NCBI GenBank assembly: GCA_964475985.1
Contig: CAYYYP010000013.1
Span: forward strand, 1-64,000
Length of the DNA stretch: 64,000 bases
Reading direction: 5' to 3'
Source: CAYYYP01 sp964475985
Lineage (GTDB): Bacteria; Bdellovibrionota; UBA1018; CAYHWW01
In this document: piece by piece, positions 16,236-24,277 of the stretch
How the letters are laid out: every line of letters begins with the position of its first letter
Position numbering within the stretch: the first letter of the stretch is position 1
The notes under the pieces: generated by a model
What the model saw: the letters and a program-made list of their open reading frames with translations, nothing else
The model's database searches: none
Told to the model about the DNA's origin: nothing
Position numbers and translations under genes: made by a program

Positions 16236-17744
16236 ATGAAATCTTTCGGATATAAAAATGCCTTAACCCTGTTGTTTGTTCTGATCGGGATTACGTTTTT
16301 TAATAAAGAGAGCCATGCGGAATGGAATTCTGCTGGATGCTTTTTGAAATTAAATGGACCCCTAGGACCAAGGCTGCTTCTCGTGGAAGACGTGTGGTCG
16401 CGAAAACTAAGTTTGCCAGGTGGGCTTCGCGAAAAATCTGAAACCCCTGAGCAAACGGCAATTCGGGAAACCTGGGAAGAGACGGGGGCCGACGCGGAGG
16501 TAGAAACGTTTCTGGTCCAGAGCAAACGATTTCGTATTCTACGTTGCCGGCCCGGCAAGTCGGCACTTAAATTTTTTTCATTTGAAGCTCCAGGCCTTGG
16601 CATCTATGAACTAAGGCGTTTTTTACCATTTCACTCACGCCTTGAAATCAGACGGGCCATTTTAGTAGCGCCCCAGGAGATCACGGTTAAGGCCTATCGT
16701 TTTGATTTTCAGGTGGGCCTATTGCATGAATTATTTGAAAATGGTCCCGTGACGGGAGAATACGAAATTGTTTCCCAGCGTGAGCTTACGCCGACGCCAG
16801 ATCGGTTTGAAAGCCATGGGCTCTTGTTCATTGAGCGCCTTCAGCAGGCGTGTTCTAGCGTGATTTGCCGGGATTTTTTCCGGGTGCTTTCGTTTCTGGG
16901 CGAGGAGAAGTTTTTTTATATCTGGGTACCGGTATTTTGGCTCGCTACTCCCTGGCGATGGGGGGCTGAACTCCTTGGACTACTGCTCGTTTCGAGCTTT
17001 TCCAATAACCTGCTTAAAGAAAGTTTTCAGCGTCTACGACCTTTTGAATTTGTCTCTTACCTGCAGCTTGCTCCAGCTTCGAGTTATGCTTTTCCAAGTG
17101 GCCACGCTCAAGTCAGCCTCGTCTTTTTTGGATTTTTATTTTTACTCACATCAAAACTGCGTGGTTTTGTCTCTCCCGTATTCCTGGGGCGAATGCGCTT
17201 TCTCCTGGGCTTTTTTGCATTGGGCTGTTCTGCGTCCCGGATTTTTTTAGGGGTGCATTTTCCGGTGGACGTCCTAGCCGGGTGGGCTTGCGGTGCAGTT
17301 TGCCTTTTGCTGTACGTTAAGTTCTTTTTTGACCGCACGGAAACCCCGCTAAAAAAGCTACCCTTTTCCTATTTGATGGTGACGTTTCTCCTTTTGTCAC
17401 TGGCGGGAATTTTTTTGCAGCCACAACCAGGCATGATCGCTTTGTCGGTGATTACCCTTTCCGCTACACTTGGAGTTTGGAAAGGTATGGCCGCGCGGGA
17501 ATTATTTTTTAAAATGCCTAGGCGCGCAGTTTTGATTTTTGGTCAGTGCGCTGCTTCCATTGGAATGTTGTACATTCTGCAGTGGTTTTTTACCCACATC
17601 GTATCGTTTGAGCGGACGGGTTACGGAATGATGTTTCAACAAATCTGTCTCTACTCAACCATGGGCCTATGGTTGAGTTATGGCCAATATAAACTATTTA
17701 CTTGGCCGGTTGCTGGATGGAGAAGTGGAAAACGCGAATTTTAG
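16236..17744 (+). CDS. Exported NUDIX hydrolase fused to PAP2-family phosphatase
   Basis: 502-residue two-domain protein. A signal peptide or anchor (first about 28 residues, ending SHA-EW) precedes a NUDIX domain whose box, starting GLREKSE and ending RETWEETGA (about 67-91), is a complete GX5EX7REUXEEXGU motif. The C-terminal half is polytopic and carries all three PAP2 phosphatase motifs: KESFQRLRP, PSGH and SRIFLGVHFPVD. The NUDIX module would face the periplasm, the same side as the PAP2 active site, suggesting hydrolysis of a lipid- or nucleotide-linked diphosphate such as an undecaprenyl or LPS-derived substrate. The last 51 nt overlap the convergent tolR-like gene. Confidence 0.85.
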   Translation: MKSFGYKNALTLLFVLIGITFFNKESHAEWNSAGCFLKLNGPLGPRLLLVEDVWSRKLSLPGGLREKSETPEQTAIRETWEETGADAEVETFLVQSKRFRILRCRPGKSALKFFSFEAPGLGIYELRRFLPFHSRLEIRRAILVAPQEITVKAYRFDFQVGLLHELFENGPVTGEYEIVSQRELTPTPDRFESHGLLFIERLQQACSSVICRDFFRVLSFLGEEKFFYIWVPVFWLATPWRWGAELLGLLLVSSFSNNLLKESFQRLRPFEFVSYLQLAPASSYAFPSGHAQVSLVFFGFLFLLTSKLRGFVSPVFLGRMRFLLGFFALGCSASRIFLGVHFPVDVLAGWACGAVCLLLYVKFFFDRTETPLKKLPFSYLMVTFLLLSLAGIFLQPQPGMIALSVITLSATLGVWKGMAARELFFKMPRRAVLIFGQCAASIGMLYILQWFFTHIVSFERTGYGMMFQQICLYSTMGLWLSYGQYKLFTWPVAGWRSGKREF

Positions 17745-18155
17745 GGCGCCTGCCTTTTTACCCTCATCCATGACGTAGACAATACGACCTAAAACCGCCT
17801 CTCGGTCTCCTTCAATGATCACAAGTTTTTCGTCGGTGGCGGAAAGGGCCTCCGAAAGGCCCGCAAGAAAAGCGTCATCCGGTGTAGCCTTGCCGTTAAT
17901 GAAAAATTCGCCGCCAGAGTTCACCGTGACCAAGGCACCTTTAGCTTTTGACTCACCTTCCGTAGAGTGACTGGCCTGCGGCAAGTTGACGGGGATGTTG
18001 CTTGTGGTGAGGGCGCTTGAGGTCACCATGAATATGATGAGCAAAAGCAAAAAAACGTCAACCAGTGGAGTCACGTTGATTTCAGCGATGATGGGGGGGG
18101 CTGATTCATCGCCTTCGAGATCACCGTCAGATCCAGGTGTTTGGGAAATGGCCAT
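17694..18155 (-). CDS. TolR/ExbD-family biopolymer transport protein
   Basis: 153-residue inner-membrane protein with a short acidic cytoplasmic N-terminus and one transmembrane helix. The helix sits in INVTPLVDVFLLLLIIFMV and carries the proton-pathway aspartate. A periplasmic TolR/ExbD domain of about 100 residues follows. The ATG at 18155 is chosen because it lies 2 nt after the stop of the TolQ-like gene and fits family length; the frame remains open upstream to 18308 but would be antisense-like inside tolQ. Together with the TolQ-like protein it forms a proton-driven motor. Its 3' end overlaps the NUDIX-PAP2 gene by 51 nt on the other strand. Confidence 0.9.
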   Translation of the reverse strand: MAISQTPGSDGDLEGDESAPPIIAEINVTPLVDVFLLLLIIFMVTSSALTTSNIPVNLPQASHSTEGESKAKGALVTVNSGGEFFINGKATPDDAFLAGLSEALSATDEKLVIIEGDREAVLGRIVYVMDEGKKAGALKFAFSTSPSSNRPSK

Positions 18156-18157
18156 AG

Positions 18158-18826
18158 CTATTTGTTTGCTCGCGGAGAGTCGGACGAAATTCCTAACTCG
18201 CTTTTTGTCGGACCACAAAGTTCCTTGAGGTCTTCCGTGAATTGTTTGAGCTGAAATTGGAGTTCGGCCACCTTGACCTGAAAATAGTTGAAGAGAAAAA
18301 CTGCACAAAGCGCCACGAGAATGCCGCCGGCCGTTGCCACTAGGGCCCTTGAAATCCCTGCAGCAACTACTGAGAATCCTCCGGCTCCAGACTGGGCCAT
18401 GCTCTGAAAAGACTCAATGATGCCAACCACCGTACCAAAAAGGCCGATGAACGGAGCGGCGGATCCCACGGTTCCTAGGATCCAAAGGTTTTTACGCAAG
18501 GCCTGGTTTGACTCTTGCCTAGCACGATCTACCTTCTGCAACGGGTAGGCATGAGCTTGATTCAATATGATGGCGAGCCGAGCGACATCGGTATAAGAAT
18601 TTTGGGCGGATTTTAATGCTTCATTATGATTTCCCTTAAGCCAATGGTTGGAAAATCCCAGTAAAAAAGACTCGTTTTTTTCACGCCAATTGCGCAGGGC
18701 CAGAAAACGCTCCGCAAAAATAACGCAAACCACAATGGAACAAATGAGCAAGGGCAGCATGATCCACCCACCGGACTGGATCAGATTCCAAAGATTCATA
18801 GGCCAGAAATTAAGGGAGGTGAACAT
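18158..18826 (-). CDS. TolQ/ExbB/MotA-family proton channel protein
   Basis: About 222 residues, three membrane helices. The first is in LIQSGGWIMLPLLICSIVV near the N-terminus. The second and third flank GTVGSAAPFIGLFGTVVGII and GGFSVVAAGISRALVATAGG, the conserved TolQ/ExbB core. The start could be ATG 18826 or ATG 18799; no good ribosome site separates them, and a TTG at 18844 is less likely. It is followed 2 nt later by its TolR/ExbD partner, a classical two-gene motor unit. No TonB- or TolA-like partner is adjacent, so the driven machine is not evident. Confidence 0.9.
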   Translation of the reverse strand: MFTSLNFWPMNLWNLIQSGGWIMLPLLICSIVVCVIFAERFLALRNWREKNESFLLGFSNHWLKGNHNEALKSAQNSYTDVARLAIILNQAHAYPLQKVDRARQESNQALRKNLWILGTVGSAAPFIGLFGTVVGIIESFQSMAQSGAGGFSVVAAGISRALVATAGGILVALCAVFLFNYFQVKVAELQFQLKQFTEDLKELCGPTKSELGISSDSPRANK

Positions 18827-18863
18827 TGCTGTCAATGTGATCAATGCTGGGTATAAGTTAAAA

Positions 18864-20117
18864 ATGAAATTAACCGCATTTTTATTTCACACCAAGGCTG
18901 GCCGGTTGCTCACGGTTTTTGCGGGTTTTCTGCTGGTACTCGTGACTTTAGTGGTTACCCGCCAGAACCGGGCGGTGGATCTAAACCGAGGATCACAAGC
19001 CTTAATGCCTAAGCTTTCTCCCCAAAGCATTGATGAGCTATTTGTGCGAGATCTCATTAAAGGGCGGGAGTTGCACTTTAAAAAGGAAGCACCTTTGACC
19101 ACGGTACAGTGGTTGCTGGAAGGAAAACCTGCGACGACCGAATGGCGGGCTTTGAGCCAGGGGCCGCTTCATCAACCGGAATTGTTCATCGATGCCCGGG
19201 TAAAACAAAGTGCTCTAAATCATTTTATTGAAATTCTCGTGGCCCAGGACTTTGTGGTCTCGGTGATAGAAGGAGAATTTGCGACCGAAAAAGCGATTTT
19301 TGAAAAGTTCCCTTCACTTGCCGCCCCCAATCCAGAGTTCGAAATCCACTGGAGCCAACGCGACCGGGGCAGTGAAATTCGGGGGGTTGAAACTTTACGT
19401 TTTGACCGTAGTGACCCGACGTTAGCTTATTTTTCCAATCGTCTTTTGCCGGTGCGGGTTTCGGGAGGGCTGTCCCAGTTTTTGGGGGTTGCCCAGGGAG
19501 TTGATTTAGAAAGTTTTGCCCAGAGGGTACTTGACCGCCGGATCACTAATTTTCATACAGATGATTTGGATGAAGTGATCATCCAAAAAGATTGTTTTGA
19601 AATGGAAAAAAAGTTGAATCAAAAACTTCCATCCGTTTTTTATGCGAAACGCGGCGGTGTGATCTGGGAAGTGCATAAAGAAAATATCCGTGATTCGGCG
19701 TCGGTTCATCAAATTCCCACGGCCACCATGGATGATTTTCTGGATGCGTTTACAGAAACCGAGTACGAAGGGTTTTTAGCGCAGTCCGTAACCGAGCACA
19801 GCTTCCTAGATTTGCAGGAGGCCTTCCAAAGCAATGAAGAGGAAAAAAACCTAGAGGCGTTTTGTCGCGTAAGCCTTAAGGGCCGTCTAGATACGAAAGA
19901 AACCTTGCGGCTCTTTAGAAAAGCCCAGGAGTCAGAGGGAACGTCAGAAATGCCCGTATACATTGGTAAGCTTGAGGGTAGATCAGAGAATCTTATTTTT
20001 TACGTTTCTCAAAATAAATGGCGCACCACTCTCCAGTCACTAGCGGCGCTTTGGCGGGATTCTCAGAAAAGCCAAATTCCAAAAGCTTCTCTACAACGGA
20101 CGGCAGTTGGGAAGTGA
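18864..20117 (+). CDS. Membrane-anchored periplasmic protein of unknown function
   Basis: 417-residue protein with one N-terminal hydrophobic helix (about residues 12-31, VTLVV following) and no cleavage site, then a soluble domain of about 380 residues. No known family is recognised. The ATG at 18864 is taken because the upstream frame would be antisense to the TolQ-like gene and the TM helix begins directly after it. It is divergent from the motor pair, with only about 40 nt between starts. Unusually, its last 125 nt overlap prmA on the opposite strand, and both frames remain open through the overlap. Confidence 0.65.
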   Translation: MKLTAFLFHTKAGRLLTVFAGFLLVLVTLVVTRQNRAVDLNRGSQALMPKLSPQSIDELFVRDLIKGRELHFKKEAPLTTVQWLLEGKPATTEWRALSQGPLHQPELFIDARVKQSALNHFIEILVAQDFVVSVIEGEFATEKAIFEKFPSLAAPNPEFEIHWSQRDRGSEIRGVETLRFDRSDPTLAYFSNRLLPVRVSGGLSQFLGVAQGVDLESFAQRVLDRRITNFHTDDLDEVIIQKDCFEMEKKLNQKLPSVFYAKRGGVIWEVHKENIRDSASVHQIPTATMDDFLDAFTETEYEGFLAQSVTEHSFLDLQEAFQSNEEEKNLEAFCRVSLKGRLDTKETLRLFRKAQESEGTSEMPVYIGKLEGRSENLIFYVSQNKWRTTLQSLAALWRDSQKSQIPKASLQRTAVGK

Positions 20118-21048
20118 GAACGCCAGAAACGATAAGAACTCCACCTGGTTTTAAAATCCTAAAGAACTCATTTGCAAAGTCAAAAATCGTGTTTTTAAGC
20201 AAATTGGCCAGAATGAGATCAAAGGTTTCATTCTCAGAAAAGTTCTGAGGAAGGGTTTTAGAAACTTGGAGGGCATTCGGTTCGGCCGGTAGATCTGAAT
20301 TGAGCGCTAGGTTTTTTTCGGTAGCTTTAAGGGCAAGGGGATCGATATCTAGGGCAATACAAGGGAGCTGGCATTTCAGTTTCAGCGCCGCAAGGGCAAG
20401 AATTCCTGATCCACAGCCAAAATCAAGGACCTGTTTGTTCGCTAGAGTGCCTACCGAACCCACATTTTCGTTTGCGACTTGCCATAGGAACTCCAGGCAC
20501 ATTTGGGTTGTCTCGTGGGTGCCGGTACCAAAGGCCATGCCGGGCTCAATCATTATAGTGGGGTTAGCATTGTGGGGCAGGTCCTCATGCCAGGGGGCTA
20601 GGATATTCCAGTGCGACAATCGAATGGGCTTAAAGCCCTCGCGAAAAATGGAATCGTAATCCACCGACTCGACCTTTTCGATCTGACAGTTTTTAACACC
20701 AAGGACTTGCAGTGCCGGCGCTACCATATCTCGGTTGAACTGGGCCTCCGTTTCCGCACCAAAAAAAACCTGAAATTTATGTGGAGGGTTAAGGCAGCCG
20801 GGCGCCAAGGCGTGGGCAAACTCATCAAGCTCGTCCGCCGTGATGGGACCTTGGCCTTCGACCAGAGTTTTTTTATGAAGCAGCGATGGTACAAACGCCG
20901 CCTCCGTGACTTCGCCTTCAGAAATGCCAAGGGCACCGTTTGAAAAAAAGACTTCGCTAAGAAGGTTCCAAGTGGCTTCCTGTGGAGGAGTTTCCACTTC
21001 AATCTGCAGACAATAGATGAGGCCAGTATTTTCTAAGGTTTTAAGCAT
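19993..21048 (-). CDS. prmA: Ribosomal protein L11 methyltransferase
   Basis: 351-residue class I SAM-dependent methyltransferase that methylates ribosomal protein L11. The SAM-binding motif I is VLDFGCGSGILALAALK, with the downstream acidic residue in ALDIDPLALKATEKN and motif IV in FDLILANLL. GTGTHETTQMCLEFL is the PrmA-specific substrate-loop segment. It is longer than E. coli PrmA owing to an expanded N-terminal half. The ATG at 21048 is preferred to a TTG at 21087. The 3' end overlaps the convergent unknown gene by 125 nt; the last residues match the usual PrmA ending, so the overlap is not due to a missed stop. Confidence 0.92.
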   Translation of the reverse strand: MLKTLENTGLIYCLQIEVETPPQEATWNLLSEVFFSNGALGISEGEVTEAAFVPSLLHKKTLVEGQGPITADELDEFAHALAPGCLNPPHKFQVFFGAETEAQFNRDMVAPALQVLGVKNCQIEKVESVDYDSIFREGFKPIRLSHWNILAPWHEDLPHNANPTIMIEPGMAFGTGTHETTQMCLEFLWQVANENVGSVGTLANKQVLDFGCGSGILALAALKLKCQLPCIALDIDPLALKATEKNLALNSDLPAEPNALQVSKTLPQNFSENETFDLILANLLKNTIFDFANEFFRILKPGGVLIVSGVLTSQLPSVVEKLLEFGFSENPAKAPLVTGEWCAIYFEKRKK

Positions 21049-21135
21049 ATCGTGCGAAGATATATTCGAGGTGCGATATTTAAACAAGAAATATTTAAGG
21101 GTCCGGGGCTTACTTAAGCGATGGCTCGGCTTAAC

Positions 21136-21714
21136 TCATCCTTCCTTTTTGATGGTAACCAGCTTAAAAACTTTAAAGCCAGCGGCGGCGGCGGTGTACA
21201 TGATTTTGCGCAAAAGTTCGTATCGCAAATTTTTATCGGCCTGAATGATGACAACGCCCTGAAAGTTAGGCTTTTCAATTTTTGTCCCATCTTTGGCCTT
21301 CCAATTGCCTTTACTCATGATGAGTTCAGATTTTTCGCGGGATTTTACCATGGCATCATACAGCGGTACGATGCGATGACCTTGGTCCGCAAGATTTTCG
21401 GCGGCTAAAGTATAGCCGGTCCCGGCTTGGCCTTCCACCGGACGATCAATGAAGTCCACGATGCGTTCACTATCAAAGCTGATGGTCTCTGGATCAATGA
21501 TCAAGTGGGCGCCATCGGTGGGAAGTTCCGTGGCCATGGATTGGGGAATCTGGATTTTGGATGATGCCGAAAAGTTAACCGCATCAGTGGAATAACTCTT
21601 AAGCAAAAAAACTACGATGATGATGAGCATGTCCATCATACTGGTGAGAGGAAGCTCAAAGTCCTTTTTTACGCGTCTCCGGATGCGGCGCTTAATGATG
21701 GAGGATGGTCTCAT
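21136..21714 (-). CDS. TolR/ExbD-family protein, AglS/AglQ-like
   Basis: 192-residue inner-membrane protein. A basic N-terminus (IKRRIRRRVKK) precedes one membrane helix in LPLTSMMDMLIIIVVFLL, whose aspartate is the expected proton-path residue. A periplasmic domain of about 140 residues follows, containing QGVVIIQADKNLRYELLRKI, the ExbD fold's conserved strand-helix. Third gene of an exbB-exbD-exbD set. One ExbB followed by two different ExbDs is the composition of the AglRQS motor that powers Myxococcus gliding. That functional link is inference. Confidence 0.88.
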   Translation of the reverse strand: MRPSSIIKRRIRRRVKKDFELPLTSMMDMLIIIVVFLLKSYSTDAVNFSASSKIQIPQSMATELPTDGAHLIIDPETISFDSERIVDFIDRPVEGQAGTGYTLAAENLADQGHRIVPLYDAMVKSREKSELIMSKGNWKAKDGTKIEKPNFQGVVIIQADKNLRYELLRKIMYTAAAAGFKVFKLVTIKKEG

Positions 21715-21749
21715 GATGTGTTTTCCTGCGCCTTCCTTAGTTTACGAGA

Positions 21750-22292
21750 TTACGAAAGTAAGTTTCCAAAAATGACTTCTGGGAAAAGCTTTTTTTCAAT
21801 TTCCTCTTGGCCCGTTGCTGGATTCTTTTTGAAGAGGGAGGGATCGCTTTTCTCAAACGAACGTGAGGCGTCCATGATCTGCACCAAAATCTCGTAGGAG
21901 ACACCAGGGTCCGGCATCAAAATCAGTTTAGTTTCTTCAGGAAACTTATTTTTGATTTCAAGCAGCGCCGTATGCAGGGCATTTAAATCATAATGTCCAT
22001 CTGGCAGGTTGGTGATCCGACGATTCACGAGATTTCCAAACCCTCCCTCCAAAAACATCTGGGTTTCTTGGATGCGTAGGGTGAGGTTCAGGGGCGGGCG
22101 TTTGTCCTTTTCCAAAATCGTCGAGGGATCGGCTAAAAGGGGGGCTGGCGTATCGATTACGGAAATTGATAAAAACGCGCTTGAGAAAAGCAAAAATGCA
22201 ATGAGCGTCACCATGGTATCGAGGATCGGGATCAGGTTGATGTTCACCCCTTCGGAATGGCTTTTTCGGCGGGATGAAGGACGCTTTAACAT
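21750..22292 (-). CDS. TolR/ExbD-family protein, AglQ/AglS-like
   Basis: 180-residue protein with a basic N-terminus and one membrane helix in NLIPILDTMVTLIAFLLFSS carrying the conserved aspartate. A periplasmic domain of about 125 residues includes ETKLILMPDPGVSYEILVQI. It diverges strongly from the neighbouring ExbD paralogue, so the two are not a recent duplication. It lies 22 nt downstream of the ExbB-like gene and 35 nt upstream of the second ExbD, consistent with one transcript and a heteromeric motor. Confidence 0.88.
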   Translation of the reverse strand: MLKRPSSRRKSHSEGVNINLIPILDTMVTLIAFLLFSSAFLSISVIDTPAPLLADPSTILEKDKRPPLNLTLRIQETQMFLEGGFGNLVNRRITNLPDGHYDLNALHTALLEIKNKFPEETKLILMPDPGVSYEILVQIMDASRSFEKSDPSLFKKNPATGQEEIEKKLFPEVIFGNLLS

Positions 22293-22314
22293 GGGTTTTT
22301 GCTCCTCATCAAAA

Positions 22315-22980
22315 TCAAGATGGGACTTTTTCTGAGCTGTGTTTGTATTTGCGGGCCGATAGCAAATCCATGAGCTTCACGCCGAATTCATCGATTTCCT
22401 CAACGAGTGAAGTCGCTTTTGCGGAAAGGATGCTGTGGGCGATCATGGCAAAAATTGCGGTGAGTAGACCAAAGGCCGTGCAGTTCATGGCCTCGGAAAT
22501 TCCCGATGAAAGAATGGTTTGGCGCTGAGCCGGATCCGCGATGGCGATGGCGGCAAAGGAATGGATGAGGCCCGTGATGGTACCTAGTAATCCAAAGAGG
22601 GTTGCGATGTTGGCGATGAGGGATAAATAGCTCAACCTGCGCTCAAGTTTCGGGATGATCTCAAGACTTGCTGCATCAATGGCATTCTGAATTTGTTGGT
22701 CATCTCTACTTGCCCGGCTTAGGCCCGCCTTCATGACCCTGGCCAGTGCCGTCCTTGTAGCGCCGTTACAGACGCGAATGGCGCCGTCGAGATCGCCCGC
22801 CAGGATTTGTTTTTGAATCTCAAACATGAAGGATGTGCCGTCTACATTATACTGAAAAAATAGCCTGACGGTGCGCTCCAGGGCAAAGGCAATGGCGATT
22901 CCCATGCTGATGGCGATGGGGTGCATGAACCAGCCGCCCTTGTTGTAATTGCCAATGAGTTCCTGGATGAAATTTTCCAT
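22315..22980 (-). CDS. MotA/TolQ/ExbB proton channel family protein, AglR-like
   Basis: 221-residue inner-membrane protein. The first helix is in GGWFMHPIAISMGIAIAFALE, and the second and third lie around SLIANIATLFGLLGTITGLI and FGLLTAIFAMIAHSILSAKA, the channel core of the family. GGAGG lies about 11 nt before the ATG. It is first of three motor genes. In Myxococcus the homologous TolQ-type AglR with two TolR-type proteins drives the Glt trans-envelope complex. A Glt-like gene set sits 20 kb away in this window. Confidence 0.9.
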   Translation of the reverse strand: MENFIQELIGNYNKGGWFMHPIAISMGIAIAFALERTVRLFFQYNVDGTSFMFEIQKQILAGDLDGAIRVCNGATRTALARVMKAGLSRASRDDQQIQNAIDAASLEIIPKLERRLSYLSLIANIATLFGLLGTITGLIHSFAAIAIADPAQRQTILSSGISEAMNCTAFGLLTAIFAMIAHSILSAKATSLVEEIDEFGVKLMDLLSARKYKHSSEKVPS

Positions 22981-23113
22981 GTGATCGATTCGCCTCCGTG
23001 GGATGGCAGCGTTCTATGGTTCCCCTTCTTTACGATAGGGACCGGCGCTGTAAATATATCGTAACAAAAAGAATTTACGCGTCAATGCAATGAAGCGCGG
23101 TAAACGTATGAAT

Positions 23114-23129
23114 TTTATAAATTTATAAA
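23114..23129. repeat. AT-only 16-bp palindrome upstream of dapF
   Basis: TTTATAAATTTATAAA is a perfect palindrome in the 244-base divergent gap between the exbB-like gene and dapF, about 95 nt upstream of the dapF start. A related inverted repeat lies just after dapF (24203-24225). It could be an operator or simply melting-prone promoter DNA. No convincing -35/-10 pair was found around it on either strand. Confidence 0.4.
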
Positions 23130-23224
23130 TACTTTAAATTAACGCGCCGAGCCTTTACGAAAACGTTTCCATTTGACCGCACAAATAATTCAAGTCATGG
23201 TGAGTCAAGAGGGTGCGCACGAAT

Positions 23225-24208
23225 ATGAAATTTTCGAAACTCCATGGTTTTGGGAATGACTTTGTCGTTTTTGATTTCGACGAAATACCGACCCCGGGCG
23301 CGGCTCAGGCTGAACGTGGTCTGCATAAAGCCATGACCACGAACTCCCGCGACCGGAAGGCAGTTTTGGTGGAGGTAGATTTTGTACGTTCCATTTCGGA
23401 TCGTAAGCGAGGCGTTGGTTTTGATCAGTTGATCCTCTTAAAAACTCTTCCCGCCCAGGGCCTGAGAAAAATTGTTTTTCTAAACGCCGATGGCAGTTTT
23501 GCTGAAATGTGCGGCAATGGCCTTCGGGCAGCGGCACTTTTTGATCTGCGTAAAGAACTTATAGTGAAGGACCATAAGCATTTGGTGCGAAAAATGGCTT
23601 GGACAAAAAATTACCTTACGGATGCCGGTGAACGGCGAGTGACCTTATTGCAAGACGTTAGTTTTGCGGAAATTCAGCAAGGTTTAGAAATTGAGTTTGA
23701 AGCCGAGATGGGTGTGCCAGAAATCAAGCTTTATGCTGGAAATGAAAAAGCTGAGCTGTTGAGGGCGTTGCCGGGAAACCACGCCACCGAGGGCACATCA
23801 GTTGAGTTTTATAAGATCAATGTGGGAAATCCACATCTGGTGGTCAGAGGCTGGCCGGCCTCGCCGCAGGTATTTAGGGATTGGGGGGCGGCTCTGGAGA
23901 CGCACCCTTTTTTCCCTAACCGTACTAACGTTGAGTTCTTTAGGTTCCAAATGGAGCATAAACCTCGGATTGACGCCCTGGTCTGGGAGCGCGGGGTGGG
24001 CCCAACGGAGGCCTGTGGCACGGGTGCCGTGGCCTTGGGTGCTGCCGCGCTAAAAGAATTGAACCGAGAAGAAGTCCAGGCCTCAGCGGTAGAAATTCAT
24101 TTTCCCGGGGGAAAAGCTGAGGTTTTAAGCGGTAAGGGTGGAGTCGCCATATTAAGGGGAACGGCCGGATTTAGCTTTGATGGTACGCTACCGCTATCCC
24201 GATTATAA
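23225..24208 (+). CDS. dapF: Diaminopimelate epimerase
   Basis: 327-residue cytosolic enzyme converting LL- to meso-diaminopimelate for lysine and peptidoglycan synthesis. The two catalytic cysteines are present in NADGSFAEMCGNGLRAA (about Cys95) and GPTEACGTGAVALGA (about Cys263), and the N-terminus KLHGFGNDFVVFD is typical. It is longer than E. coli DapF (274), with insertions between residues about 20-50 and 115-150. The ATG at 23225 is preferred to the GTG at 23213 by homology. It is divergent from the motor genes and separate from other lysine-pathway genes. Confidence 0.94.
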   Translation: MKFSKLHGFGNDFVVFDFDEIPTPGAAQAERGLHKAMTTNSRDRKAVLVEVDFVRSISDRKRGVGFDQLILLKTLPAQGLRKIVFLNADGSFAEMCGNGLRAAALFDLRKELIVKDHKHLVRKMAWTKNYLTDAGERRVTLLQDVSFAEIQQGLEIEFEAEMGVPEIKLYAGNEKAELLRALPGNHATEGTSVEFYKINVGNPHLVVRGWPASPQVFRDWGAALETHPFFPNRTNVEFFRFQMEHKPRIDALVWERGVGPTEACGTGAVALGAAALKELNREEVQASAVEIHFPGGKAEVLSGKGGVAILRGTAGFSFDGTLPLSRL

Positions 24209-24225
24209 ATAAAAAAAATTTATAA
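24203..24225. repeat. AT inverted repeat after dapF
   Basis: TTATAAAT (24203-24210) and ATTTATAA (24218-24225) are perfect 8-base arms around a run of seven A. The left arm overlaps the dapF stop codon. The stem is A/T only, hence weak as a terminator; it shares the TTATAAAT core with the palindrome upstream of dapF. Confidence 0.4.
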
Positions 24226-24277
24226 AGGTCATATTCTCGTTTGAATTCGTAAGGCCGCCGTATTAAGACAAGGCGCT

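Noticed and set aside
23000..23224. Replication origin, because of AT-rich palindromes
   Set aside because: No DnaA-box cluster and no dnaA, dnaN or gyrB gene nearby.
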